The notes beneath the pieces were generated by a model that did not search any database, had not been told where the DNA came from, and worked only from the letters and a program-made list of their open reading frames with translations. A DNA stretch of 64,000 nucleotides, from assembly GCA_963576725.1 (NCBI GenBank), contig OY755242.1:22813315-22877314 (forward strand). The letters run 5' to 3'. Position numbers and translations under genes: made by a program. Below, in pieces: positions 45,626 through 56,520 of this stretch. This DNA comes from Azorinus chamasolen (lineage: Eukaryota; Mollusca; Bivalvia; Cardiida; Solecurtidae). How positions within the stretch are numbered: position 1 is the first letter of the stretch; each line of letters opens with the position of its first letter.

Positions 45626-45916
45626 ATTAGTACTGGGTAACACAGAGTCATGTACAATCATAACTACACTGTGATTTCCGGCCAGCTCGAAAACGTACCT
45701 CGTATACATTAGTTCTATAATACAACCTTTGGATTTGTGTCATGGCAAACGTTTCGCACTGTTTATTGTGTTAATACTCTCTGAACGTATTCACCCAGTC
45801 AGACATAAGGAAAACGATGTCAACGAAGCTGAAACAATTTCTAACGGTTTTCAGTCATTTTACGTTTCAAAATGTCTCACTACAAAAGGGTATCACTAAT
45901 GCAACCACATGATTCA
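45626..45916. other. Unassigned unique-looking interval
   Basis: No exon or repeat recognised. Confidence 0.4.
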
Positions 45917-46165
45917 TTAACCCTTCGCTTGCTGAATTTTGAAATACATGTCTCCTTCTTTGCCCATGCCCTGTTGTATAATTACATATATCTTCACTGT
46001 GTACAAGTATTTCGCTGTGCAATCACTGCTGTGAGTGCCCTGATTGCACAATCAACTTGTAAATAGTGCAGACCCTGATGAGACAGCTCCTGCAGGAGCT
46101 GTCTCATCTGGGTCTTCACTATTTACATGTAGGTATATTGAGGTGAATAGCAAACGAAGGGTTAA
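45917..46165. mobile_element. TTAA MITE, CTTCGCTTGCT family, copy 3 (reverse)
   Basis: Reverse orientation relative to 6058, TTAACCCTTCGCTTGCTGAA to GCAAACGAAGGGTTAA. Otherwise near-identical. Confidence 0.92.
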
Positions 46166-46179
46166 CATAGGTGTCTGCA

Positions 46180-46330
46180 ATAGTGGGTGCTTATTGCAGA
46201 GAAAAAGTAATGCAGAAATATCCCATGGGAGCTTTCTGGTTAACTTTTCTCCTGCATTAAGCTACCAATCTGTTTTAAAAATGAGAATTATGCTTCTTCT
46301 GAGTTTTGGTATTAGCGAGACTTTACAGTA
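46180..46330. mobile_element. TA-type palindromic MITE fragment
   Basis: Arms GCTTATTGCAGAGAAAAAG and CTTTTCTCCTGCATTAAGC enclose a diverged apex (ATCCCATGGGAGC). GAGACTTTACAGTA closes the right end. Confidence 0.7.
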
Positions 46331-47257
46331 GTTTAACCGTTTCAACCCTGAACACTCATGTACTGTCATGTGCAAACGGTGCAGACCCAGATCAGATGGC
46401 TCCTAGAGGAGTCTGCACTGTTTGTTATTCCTCTAGCAAGTTTAAGCAATTTATTCTAAATGGATTATATAGATAAACACGGTCGGACTATTCCATTCTG
46501 ATTATTCAGGGTTGAAGGGGTTAAATCCCTCTGCAGCTGCGACGGTGTCGAGGATGTTTATACCGACAGTAGGATATGCCTAAGAGAATCCTTCTCTCTA
46601 TATTCTGCAGTTTCATTGCATAAGATTTTATTTGATGATGAATCCTACCTAACACAACCACTTGTAAGATGCTCGAAGCAGTCCAGTTGTACATTAACTG
46701 ATTTATTTACGGGTACTAAACACTGTTGATATTACTTTATAATTTGTCCCATAACTTTGTTTCCACACCGATCTCCGCCCGCCACACACAATACTCTCTC
46801 TTGTTTGTAATATACGTACATACACATATTTCGTCTTTTTTTGTTTGTATGTGTTTCATTTACTTTTGTTTTCCTTTTTCGTTTCCTTTTTTCATTTTCG
46901 ATCTTAACTTAGTAAATCAACAGCTTATTACTCAAAGCGTGTTAACATAAATATTCCCGCCTATACGTGTAAGGTCATTACCGGTATCTGATGGAGAGAA
47001 ACTTTATAAGACTTACAGTCTATCGTTTCAATACTTTTCCTGTAATGTACAATTGTTTACGTGCACATTTCTGAAATAAATACGTTTAAACTAAGGGGTT
47101 TAATACACTTAAATCACTCTTCCTGATGTGACGTCATGTTGAAAGTAGTCCGTCATTGTGGTAATCTCCGTATGAGAGGTGCCAAATATGCATTGCCTAA
47201 TCATGAATGGTGCATTACATGTACTGCAATAATTAGTTACCTTGGGTAAATAATTTT

Positions 47258-47893
47258 TTAACCTTTTACCTGTTTAAATATCCATGTATAATTTAATGGC
47301 ATCATGGTGATTTTTTATCTGAACTCTTTACATGTTACATAACAACGGACATGTTTACCTATGCACAAGCTATAGAATCAGGGTCCATGCTTATAAAGTT
47401 TTTAGTTGAGTCTGAGATCGTTCTCTATCTATCTATCTTTGTATAATGCCTGACTCCGCTTTCGCGTATTACTGGCATGAAAAGGTGCAGGCCGTGCGAG
47501 AATAAAAGCTATAAAAGTAGTGAAAGTGAGACTTCAAAAGTGGGATGGAGAGAAAGAGTATAGTGAGATAGATGTTAAAACAAGGTGAGGATTAAAATCA
47601 GGTAAAACACACATTTCCAGACCTTTAGGGGCGGTTTGAAATAAGAGAGGGTGAGCCTTTGGCTCAAATCTGACCAATCAAAAGCTTGAGAACTCATATC
47701 TGACCAATCAAAAGCCTGAGAACGAAACTCAGACTCAACTAAAAGCTTTATAAGCATGGACCCTGATATTTATACTTCCATTGTCTAACAGAGGAGACAT
47801 TGGTCAGACAACTCCTACAGGAGCCGTCTGATCAGAGTCTACTATGTTCGCAACTTAAGACGTAAAAGGCGTTCATACGGATGAAAGGATTAA
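47258..47893. mobile_element. TTAA MITE interrupted by a second MITE
   Basis: TTAACCTTTTACCTG at the left and a hairpin CAACTCCTACAGGAGCCG with GAAAGGATTAA at the right belong to one TTAA element. It is split by the CCATGCTTATAAA palindromic element at 47381-47765. Confidence 0.72.
47381..47765. mobile_element. Palindromic element with GGGTCCATGCTTATAAA ends, copy 1
   Basis: The ends GGGTCCATGCTTATAAAG / TTTATAAGCATGGACCC are inverted repeats with TTAGTTGAGTCTGAG subterminals. It carries about 200 bp of extra internal sequence compared with the copies at 59260 and 61283. Confidence 0.82.
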
Positions 47894-48562
47894 GTTAAAA
47901 GTGTAGACCCTGATCAGAGGGATCGTACTGAAATAAAGTGGGCCCAGATCAGATATTTTCCATAGGAGATGTCTGATCAGCGCTTGCTCGCTTTTTCATG
48001 AAATAATAAATATTTGATTCTACAGATTTTGTGACGGTCAAAAAACTTTTTTTTCAAAATTCCATTTGCAGTACTTAACCTATCAAATTGAAAAATGAAA
48101 CGGACGTCAATTGGCAGTGAATTGGAAGCGAATTGGAAGCGAAGTGGCATAATATCATGGAGCGTTTCAAGGGGTTTCTCTAATTATAGAATCAAACATT
48201 TAAATGAAATAAGGCTAAATCGTTTTTGCTTTGTTGGTATATCTTAATAAGGACACTGGTTTTCTCCATTGAAACGTAGACACGAAACATACATTTTTAT
48301 ATGTTTCAGGGTGTTTCATAATATATGTTACACTTTCAAAACAATGAAAATCATATGAAAATATTTAATTTGCGAACATTCCATGCACCATTTGATAGAT
48401 GCGATAATGAAGTTTTTACCTTAATCATTTGTACGGGAAAATGTTGACGTGATGACGTCATTTGTGACGTCATCAAATGTTAGATGTATTTCCAACATGG
48501 TGTTATCCAGAGAACCAGAGAACAGCGTCAGGAAATTCTTAAGTTATATTTTGAAAGAAATA
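47894..48562. other. Left flank of the 5-kb transposon
   Basis: 47905-48030 holds a TTAA hairpin fragment (TTTCCATAGGAGATG). 48453-48460 and 48465-48472 are two perfect TGACGTCA sites 4 bp apart. No gene was seen. Confidence 0.5.
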
Positions 48563-48565
48563 GAG

Positions 48566-48701
48566 AATAATAGGTTAGTGCCGTAGATGGGACGCTTTAT
48601 CCGACGAGGGGAGAAAACGTTGAGGCGAGGCTTGCCGAGCCTCAACTGTTTTCTCTCCGAGTCGGATAAAGGCGTCCCATCTACGGCACTAACCTATTAT
48701 T
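48566..48701. repeat. Subterminal hairpin in the left arm
   Basis: AATAATAGGTTAGTGCCGTAG at the left pairs with CTACGGCACTAACCTATTAT at the right, and GGATAAAG stems plus a CGAGGCTTGCCGAGCC apex lie inside. The same structure sits at 53441-53576. Confidence 0.88.
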
Positions 48702-49239
48702 CGATTTATCCAGTCAATATAGTTAAATGTCTTTTTTATAGACTCATAACACTCTTGAAATAATTTACATTGAAAATGCAGTTTTTCGATCAACGGATCC
48801 CTCCCTTTTCACTTCCATTTAGACGTAAATAGATCTAATGAGCTACCGCAGAGGAATATAGTTTCGATACTTGTATTACTAGAAAGGAAACGTGGTTGAA
48901 TTTGAAAAATAAGATGATTTGAATCGAGGGTCGATAAGTTATTTCAAACAGACATGATCTATATTCTTTGGTCAAATTCGAGTTACGTAGTATCGGTTTC
49001 TATTTTTAGATTCTACCTTACGTCACTCAGAAATCGATGGAACTGAACAGGCTATATTTAGGTTTATGACTATCACCGCCCCTGTAAGAGTTTATCAATC
49101 AAATAATCATGAGAGTGAAAAGAAAACATTTACTATTTATCTGTCAATCTTTGCTTCCAGGTTTGATTTTATCAAAAACGGGTTTTGCCAGCGGTGGATT
49201 AAATTAATAAAAGTGATAAATCAACGTCATTTTGTATGT

Positions 49240-49333
49240 GGCCTCAGTGGCGTAATCGGTAAGGGCGACGTCTCTAGAGAGATTAGAATTAGGTTTTGTA
49301 GGATCAGGCGCGGGTTCGAATCCAGCTGTAGCC
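49240..49333 (+). tRNA. tRNA-like unit (probable pseudogene or SINE promoter) in left arm
   Basis: GTGGCGTAATCGGTAAGGGC resembles an A box and GGGTTCGAATCC is a perfect B box, followed by CAGCTGTAGCC. The length of about 94 nt and the imperfect acceptor stem argue against a working tRNA. No anticodon is assigned. Confidence 0.4.
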
Positions 49334-49527
49334 AATTATTTTTTATTTTTTTCTCATTTGAATAATTCTTCTGGTTAGATCTATTCCATCAACATGTCTA
49401 TGAATATTTACAGAAAACTAAAATAGTTCCATGGTTATAGAATCAGTACGCCTATCTACTAACCTAATAAACCTTCCACTACCGGAAGTAACCTAATAAA
49501 CCTAAGTTTATTTGCACCCCCTTTATT

Positions 49528-50657
49528 ATGTCACTAGAGAAGCCTGGTGACTGGATAAAATCTGTTATTTATGTCATAAGAAGTATGCAAAAGATGTATC
49601 CAAGTGAAAAACCAATCAAGAGAATGCAAGAGAACAGAATTATACAGAAGTTTGAAACAACTGGTTCAGTACTGGACCAAAGATGCAACAACCAGGGACG
49701 CCCCGGACAGCTCGGAGCCCAAAAAATGTTGAAGAAATTGAAGACGTAATCAAGGACACACCACAAAGGTCAGTGAGAAGAATGTTATCAGACATTACAA
49801 ATGACTGCAGTGTTTCAAGTGTATATAGAACTTTAGGCCTACGCTTTGACTTGAAACTTATGCCATATTCCATTCCAACACTTCAACACTTAAAGGACAC
49901 AGACGTTTCGTCAAGATTGGATTGTGCAACTTGGATGACGGACAATGAGGCAATAGTGAATAAGACATGGTTTAGTGATGAGTCACACTTCTATTTAGAC
50001 CCACACTTGAATAAGCAGAATCATCGCTATTGGTCAACTGAAAAGCCAAACTTGTTTGCGGAGAAATCAACCCATGTTGCAAAAGTTATAGTGTGGGCTG
50101 CTCTAAGTGCAGGCGGGGTAATTGGACCTTTTTTCTTTGAAGACAGCAGTGGTGACGCTGAAACCATCAATAGCGAAACATATTTGCTGCTGTTGAAGAA
50201 AATATTCCTGCCAGCACTTCGTAGAAAAGAAATACATCTAGAGGAGACATGGTTCCAACAAGATGGTGCAACACCACACACAGCACATTGCGTATTGGCA
50301 TGGTTGGAAAGCAAGTTCGAGTCAAGGGTGATCTCCCTAAAAACAGAGCAATCATGGCCCCATCATTCACCTGATTTGAACCCACTGGACTTTTATCTGC
50401 GGGGCTTTCTCAAGGACAATGTGTATAAAGTTCAGCCTAAGACAACAGGCGAGCTTAAGGCATCAATCGTTCGGGAGATGAGACAGATTACAGCACAGAC
50501 ATGCAGATCAGTGATTAAAAAAATCATGAAGAGACTGAATGCCGTGCGACGTCAAAATGGACGTCATTTTGAACATTTGATGAAAAACGATGTATGTTTG
50601 AAAAGGCGCTGGTATGTTTATTGTTCACTGTTACCTGGCATACTGTACATGCTATAA
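49528..50657 (+). pseudogene. DD41D mariner-type transposase, one frameshift
   Basis: The enzyme would cut and paste the element at TA. The first frame (49528-49700) gives MSLEKPGDWIKSVIYVIRSM and the DNA-binding region up to GSVLDQRCNNQGRP. The second (from about 49704 to 50657) continues RTARSPKNVEEIEDVIK, the catalytic core and the end. The shift falls in a CCCC run at 49701-49704 and equals one missing base. Catalytic aspartates are read at codons 49977 (FSDESHF), 50262 (FQQDGATPH) and 50388 (SPDLNPLDFYL). I count 41 residues between the second and third, the DD41D class. Total length of about 376 codons is near the family norm. The start codon lies in the inner end of the left inverted repeat. 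Confidence 0.88.
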
Positions 50658-50812
50658 AACTGTATTCTCAAACCTATTGGATGCTATAACTTTTATTGTG
50701 TTATCTTTATATGCAATATCGATAAGACATAATTGAAAGTGTAACATATATTATGAAACACCCTTGGTGTAGTGCACAGTGCATAGAGATTTGTAATCTG
50801 CAACGCATTCTT

Positions 50813-51047
50813 TATCCATTCCCTCTTTATTATGTATTAAAATGATTCCTCTGTAAAAGTCACTTTTGAAACCATTGTGTTAAATACAGCATTTGCTCCA
50901 TAGGGACAATGCTTGTTGCAAAACTATACAAAATTGTTTCAAAACTACACAATTCTAAAAAACCCTTCTTTTTGTCTAGTAAATGGTCTTTTCCAGTAGA
51001 TTTATTCAAAGAGGCTGGACCTAAAAGCCTAAGAGGGAATGGGTTAA
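50813..51047. mobile_element. AACCATTGTGATAAATAG-family MITE nested in the transposon
   Basis: CCATTCCCTCTTTATTATG to GAGGGAATGGGTTAA. The hairpin apex is partly deleted. Confidence 0.75.
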
Positions 51048-51929
51048 ATAATGTCCAACAGGTATCCCTATACAGGAAACAAGACACGTAAGAAAATCAC
51101 ACAGCCTAATTAACGCCTTGTATAAATACTATTGCCCCACTGTCCGAGTCCACAGCAACAGCCTGTATTTTGACGATAGTTACTCTTTGTCTTATATATA
51201 ATGCATCCCAACTGCTTGCAAATATAATAACGAATACTTGTGAATCTATCAAGCTTTCGAGAAACTACCAAACGAGTGTCAAACAGCCTGGATGCATATA
51301 AGACGAGTTAGCTGTTTCTGTGTCAAGTCGCGGATAACAGGACAAGGACTAGTGTGTTTAAAGATAGACAAAGGCCATAAGAGCCGACACTACAGGTAAG
51401 CAAAACCACAATGTACAGTACAAAGTGAATGGCAAAATGTGTTCAAGTTCAGTACTGGTCATTCTATCGAGTATATTACAGAATAAAGACCATTTGTTAT
51501 AAAACACTAATATAATAGTATATCAGTGATTATCTTATATGCCAAATTATATGAGATAGATATTTATATTACCTTATATATTACAATATGAGAGACAAAG
51601 ATGTATACATGTATAACACATATGGAGCTGATGTTTTATGAAATGGATCTATTAAATACTTTAAAGCTTGTCCACATCAACCTGAAATCCCCAGCAGCCA
51701 TGTTTGGCTACTGACCGTTCCAAGGCGGTAATCCTAATTCTACCATATGGTCTACTTGGTCTACTTTGTTATTTAATGTGGTCGAAGCCGTTTTATGTCT
51801 TGATGTGCGTCCCGTTAAGTTTTTTCTTGTATCTGTGACGTTTCCTGTTTGATATTGTTTGGTGCAGTATCCTTTCGTATGTGGTTCTCCCTGTTTATAT
51901 CGAGAACTCGGATGACACCCACTTAAAAT
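51048..51929. other. Transposon interior without gene
   Basis: 51290-51330 resembles a TTAA hairpin fragment. 51720-51910 shares a TTTGGTGC...TTTCGT.TGTGGTTCTCCCTGTTT stretch with 27890-28000 and, more weakly, 39040-39110, so it is another interspersed repeat. Confidence 0.5.
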
Positions 51930-52596
51930 ACAAAGGAAATTAATACTTATTAAATTTTGGCTAAAAATCTTAAACTCAAACACCTCTCTTGTTAAAGAAA
52001 TGTACACCATCATGAAAAATGATGCACACAATAATATTATATACGGGAAAACAAATTGGGCTTTTCAAATAAAGAATCTACTAATGGAAATCGGAATGAA
52101 TAATCTATGGATAAACAAATATAATCTGTCCTATGAAATAAACTATAATAACATTAAACAGCGTATTTTAGACATACATATGCAAACCTGGTACACAGTT
52201 ATTAACAATTCAAGACGCTTATAATCGTTCTGTATCTCTAAACACGATTTTAAATCAGAAAAATATCTTACCTGTATCAAAATTAATAAATATCGGATTG
52301 CTCTTACAAGATTTAGCTTATCAACCCATAACTTAAAAATAGAAATAGGAAGACATACAAATATAGCAAGGGAAGACAGAAAATGTAAAAAATGTAGAAT
52401 GAATCTGATCGAAGACGAATATCACTTTCTATTAGTCTGTCTGAAATATAGAGAACTAAGATCAAAATACCTGAAATCATATTATTGTCACTGGCCAGCA
52501 CGTAATAAAATTGAAAATCTTATGTCATCGGAATCAGTAAGGACTATTCATAGTCTCTCAAAATTTCTTTATCCAGTCACCAGGCTTCTCTAGTGA
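51930..52596 (+). pseudogene. 3' end of a LINE reverse-transcriptase ORF
   Basis: Successive frames read LIKFWLKILN, IIYGKTNWAFQIKNLLMEIG, then YRIALTRF and RKCKKCRMNLIEDEYHFLLV, ending in SLSKFLYP. The CxxC...H....C knuckle and the NWA..I..LL...G and EYHFLL motifs are typical of the C-terminus of invertebrate LINE polymerases. At least one frame break and a stop are present. The fragment ends exactly at the inner border of the right inverted repeat. Confidence 0.75.
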
Positions 52597-53579
52597 CATA
52601 ATAAAGGGGGTGCAAATAAACTTAGGTTTATTAGGTTACTTCCGGTAGTGGAAGGTTTATTTGGTTAGTAGATAGGCGTAATGATTCTATAACCATGGAA
52701 CTATTTTAGTTTTCTGTAAATATTCATAAACATGTTGATGGAATAGATCTAACAGATCTATTTGGTCACCAGAAGAATTATTCAAATGAGAAAAAAATAA
52801 AAATAATTGGCTACAGCTGGATTCGAACCCGCGCCTGATCCTACAAAAACTAATTCTAATCTCTCTAACAGACGTCGCCCTTACCGAATACGCCACCGAG
52901 GCCACATACAAAATGACGTTGATTTTTCATTTTATTAATTTAATCCACCGCTGGCAAAACCCGTTTTTGATAAAATCAAACCTGGAAGCAAAGATTGACA
53001 GATAAATAGTAAATGTTTTCTTTTCACTCTCATGATTATTTGATTGATAAACTCTTACAGGGGCGGTGATAGTCATAAACCTAAATATAGCCTGTACAGT
53101 TCCATCGATTTCTGAGTGACGTTAGGTAGAATCTAAAAATAGAAACCGAGACTACGTAACTCGAATTTGACCAAAGAATATAGACCATGTCTGTTTGAAA
53201 TAACTTATCGACCCTCGATTCAAATCATCTTATTTTTCAAATTCAACCACGTTTCCCTTCTAGTAATACAAGTATCGAAACTATATTCCTCTGCGGTAGC
53301 TCATTAGATCTATTTACGTCTAAATGGAAGTGAAAAGGGAGGGATCCGTTGATCGAAAAACTGCATTTTCAATGTAAATTATTTCAAGAGTGTTATGAGT
53401 CTGTAAAAAAGACATTTAACTATATTGACTGGATAAATCGAATAATAGGTTAGTGCCGTAGATGGGACGCCTTTATCCGACTCGGAGAGAAAACAGTTGA
53501 GGCTCGGCAAGCCTCGCCTCAACGTTTTCTCCCCTCGTCGGATAAAGCGTCCCATCTACGGCACTAACCTATTATTCTC
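52568..53579. repeat. Right terminal inverted repeat of the 5-kb transposon
   Basis: Reverse-complement partner of the left arm. It includes the second tRNA-like unit and the second hairpin. Confidence 0.9.
52810..52904 (-). tRNA. tRNA-like unit in the right arm
   Basis: Minus-strand copy of the unit at 49240-49333 with the same B box (GGGTTCGAATCC) and a few substitutions. Confidence 0.4.
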
Positions 53580-53581
53580 TA

Positions 53582-54370
53582 TTTATTATGCCGATCAATT
53601 AAGATCACTAAATGAAAATGTTCGGATATAAGTTTATTATTATATGTTATATGTTCCAACATTTCTTTCTCTGTAAAATGTAATTATTTATGTAGTTGTT
53701 TTGTGTATTTCACAATCCTGTGAAATTGTATTGGCTATATATGTGTTCTATGCATTTTTTTTTTAATGTTTCAAATGCTTAAATGGTTAATATTGTAGCA
53801 ACTTCTACTGATGCGAACCATCTCTGCGTATTGGTGGCCCAGCTATCAATAGCTTATTAGCCCTTTACCTTTGCAATATTCGTATTTATTAGCTGAAAAA
53901 TGTCTAATGTACAATTTCAAGACAAATGAAAAATAATATTTATATCATAAGTAATCTGAGCAGATATAGGACCTGTCTGGTCTATGTGTACTCAGTTTGC
54001 AAAGGCATGGAAAGTTGTTTATATCACCACTGCCACCATTACCACCACAGTCACCTCCACCGTAATTATCATTCAGTGTCACAATGTCATAAATTTCACC
54101 CATCTACATATAAAATGGTGTGATGGTTAAACAGAGCTCGCGGCTGTGCATATCTCAAATTGTCTCGTGACAAATTCGGCTATGATGCGACGGCTGTAGT
54201 CAGGTGTGTATATTAATAAGGTTTTCAAATTTTAACCCCCTATTCTGGCAAGTACGACGTGATTGGTATTTGCAAACAGCGTTGATCCAGATGAGAGACG
54301 GAGTAACGTGGCGTCTCACTATGATCCATGCTGTTTGGTATTCGTTTAATAGTTTCTTGAAAGCCTTACC
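53582..54370. other. Right flank of the transposon
   Basis: AT-rich with TTAA hairpin fragments (53930-54010 and 54260-54345, GATCCAGATGAGAGACGGAG). No gene. Confidence 0.45.
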
Positions 54371-54531
54371 AAGTTGGAAGTGAATACAACTTGCAATATG
54401 TTGGACTTAAAGCAGACACCATTTGTTTGAGAAGGAGAAGGGTTAACGCATATAAAGATTTCCATATAAATAAGAACGTAGACAATGTAAAACAGATTGG
54501 TTCAGATCACCTGGAATACTCTACCGTAAGA

Positions 54532-56352
54532 ATGTTGCTGGACAAAGGACTTCATACAGCGGACTATGCCGTTCTTTGTCTCGGCATATTTGTATCATTG
54601 GCAACGGGCATTGTCTTTGCTTACAAAGAGCGAAAACATTTATCCTCCTATCATTTTCACAGAGGTGGAGGGAAATTGAAGGCCATTCCAGTTGCAATGT
54701 CCATGCTTGTCACATTTGAATCGTCTATTTTCTACTTGGGCTTCCCGGCAGAAGTGTACCTTCATGGATTCATGTACTGGCTTGTAAATATAGGATTATC
54801 CATTGGGTTTTCCTCGATGTTCTGGATTTCTATTCCATTATTCTACCCTCTCCAGGTGACTAGTGTCTACGAGTATCTACAAATGCGCCACGATTCCCTG
54901 ATGGTACGACAAGTTGCGATGACTCTCGAAGTGGTTTTCATGACGCTATATGCAGGCATTGTTCTGTTTGGTGCCGCGGTAGCATTACAGTCAGTGATAG
55001 GACTGTCAGTATGGATGTATATCGTTGTAATGTCGCTCATAGCTGTCATATACACATCTCTTGGAGGAATTAAGGCTGTTGTAGTCACAGATGTCGTCCA
55101 AGGAATTATCATGATTGGCACGATTTTTGCAGTTCTAATATACGGAACAATGCATCTAGGAGGCATACAGACAATAATTGATTTCAATAAGCCAACTGGT
55201 CGACTGCAGTTAGTCGACTTTGATCCCAATCCACTAACGCGACATACATTTTGGACTATGGTTTTTGGCACGGCTATCAGGGGTACCGCTTTTTCATTCA
55301 GACAGCCAGTGGTTCAGAGACTGAACTCTACAAGGTCTGTTAAAGAGGCGCGGAAGGTAGCGGCAATATCTATCCCCGGATTCGTAATACTACAGATTTT
55401 GGTTATGTTTGAAGGACTTGTTGCCTATGCATACTTTGCGCAAAAAGGATGCGATCCACTGGCTTCTGGAAGAATAACAAATCCTAACCAAATCCTCTCC
55501 TACACGGTAATGGACATGTTTGAAGGATTTCCGGGAATGACTGGGCTATTTCTGGCTGCCTTGTGTAGTGCATCGCTCAGCACGGTGTCTTCTCTTCTGA
55601 GCAGTGTATCGGCTATTGTATCAGAGGACATAATTCGGTCAAAGGTAAAGTCTGTTTCGGACGCTGCCCTTACCAAGGCTTCAAAGGCGATTGTCGTCGT
55701 TTGTGGACTTGTGTGTATTGGCGTAGGTATCCTGATAAGTCAAATAAAAGGACCAATGTCGCAAATAGCTGGAAGCATACTTGGAGCTGCTAATGGACCT
55801 ATTATAGCGGTATTCATTATGTCCATTTTCTTCAAACGTACAACCAGGAAGGGTATACTGGTCAGTATCGTGGTCGGTGTTTGTATGGCACTGTGGTTGT
55901 CCCTTGGGTATAACTTCTCCCCAGGACGAAAGAGGACACCGTCGCTACCACTAGGGCCGACAGACAAATGTTTTGATCCAACCGAGTATTTGTTTGTCAA
56001 TGAGTCTATAAGTACTACCAGTTATTCCACACAATTCACGTATGAGAACAACGGATCGGTATATGGGTTTACAGAAAACTCTGTAGAAACAACAGAACTT
56101 CAGGGATTGGATTATTTGTACTCTATATCATACTTGTACTTTACAGGAATTGTGACAATCGTTGCTATTGTATTCGGTATTGCTACGAGCATGGTAACAA
56201 CACTGGAAAGGAAAACGCCCATACCGAACAATCTGATGTTAGGACTGAACAAGAGATTCTTTAAATGCCAGCCAAACTATGCTGACATGTCAATGCCTAC
56301 GTATACCCAGGTCAACGGCGTAGAGAAAAGCTTATCAGAATCCTGTCATTAA
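54532..56352 (+). CDS. SLC5-family sodium-coupled solute transporter, intronless copy 2
   Basis: This paralogue of the gene at 40327 has 606 residues from the ATG at 54532. An in-frame ATG at 54391 would add 47 residues, but that extension has no counterpart in copy 1. Starting at 54532 puts 13 residues before the first helix (LHTADYAVLCLGIFVSLATG), as in copy 1. The same signatures are present: FYLGFPAEVY, LGGIKAVVVTDVVQ, GRLQLVDFDPNPLTRHTFW and CSASLSTVSS. The helix pattern, the cysteines in KGCDPLASG and GPTDKCF, and the KRFFKCQPNY tail are shared. Glycosylation motifs NES and NGS lie in the late extracellular loop. The reading frame is intact and intronless, so it is probably functional. 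Substrate is undetermined. The 5-kb transposon sits between the two copies. Confidence 0.9.
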   Translation: MLLDKGLHTADYAVLCLGIFVSLATGIVFAYKERKHLSSYHFHRGGGKLKAIPVAMSMLVTFESSIFYLGFPAEVYLHGFMYWLVNIGLSIGFSSMFWISIPLFYPLQVTSVYEYLQMRHDSLMVRQVAMTLEVVFMTLYAGIVLFGAAVALQSVIGLSVWMYIVVMSLIAVIYTSLGGIKAVVVTDVVQGIIMIGTIFAVLIYGTMHLGGIQTIIDFNKPTGRLQLVDFDPNPLTRHTFWTMVFGTAIRGTAFSFRQPVVQRLNSTRSVKEARKVAAISIPGFVILQILVMFEGLVAYAYFAQKGCDPLASGRITNPNQILSYTVMDMFEGFPGMTGLFLAALCSASLSTVSSLLSSVSAIVSEDIIRSKVKSVSDAALTKASKAIVVVCGLVCIGVGILISQIKGPMSQIAGSILGAANGPIIAVFIMSIFFKRTTRKGILVSIVVGVCMALWLSLGYNFSPGRKRTPSLPLGPTDKCFDPTEYLFVNESISTTSYSTQFTYENNGSVYGFTENSVETTELQGLDYLYSISYLYFTGIVTIVAIVFGIATSMVTTLERKTPIPNNLMLGLNKRFFKCQPNYADMSMPTYTQVNGVEKSLSESCH

Positions 56353-56520
56353 CTTATACCCCATAAACTGTCTGTCCAACTTGGATTTGGTGCAATATTG
56401 ACACTTCCCATTCCATAAAGATAACCTTATTGGCTTAACTAACTGGAAGTGAGAAAACTTGCAACATGTCGGGGTTAAAGCAGGCAAACTGTGTTTTATA
56501 AGGAGAGGAGAGTTAACGCA

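Larger units (their letters stand above)
48563..49559. repeat. Left terminal inverted repeat of the 5-kb transposon
   Basis: It pairs with 52568-53579. It includes a 136-bp hairpin (48566-48701), a tRNA-like unit (49240-49333) and, at its inner end, the transposase start codon at 49528. Confidence 0.9.
48563..53579. mobile_element. 5.0-kb DD41D mariner-type transposon with ~1-kb inverted repeats
   Basis: The two ends match as inverted repeats of about 1.0 kb (48563-49559 and 52568-53579) and start GAGAATAATAGGTTAGTGCC. TA dinucleotides flank both outer ends (48561-48562, 53580-53581), as expected for the IS630/Tc1/mariner superfamily. Between the arms lie a broken transposase (49528-50657), a TTAA MITE (50813-51047), a repeat-like stretch (51650-51925) and a LINE fragment (51930-52596). 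Arms of this length are unusual for the superfamily. They contain a long subterminal hairpin and a tRNA-like unit, and their inner end includes the first ten or so transposase codons. The arms remain similar despite point differences and small indels. Confidence 0.88.

Noticed and set aside
54391..54531. 47-residue N-terminal extension of SLC5 copy 2
   Set aside because: Copy 1 has no equivalent, and the third copy's homology to this stretch is non-coding flank. The downstream ATG is the better start.
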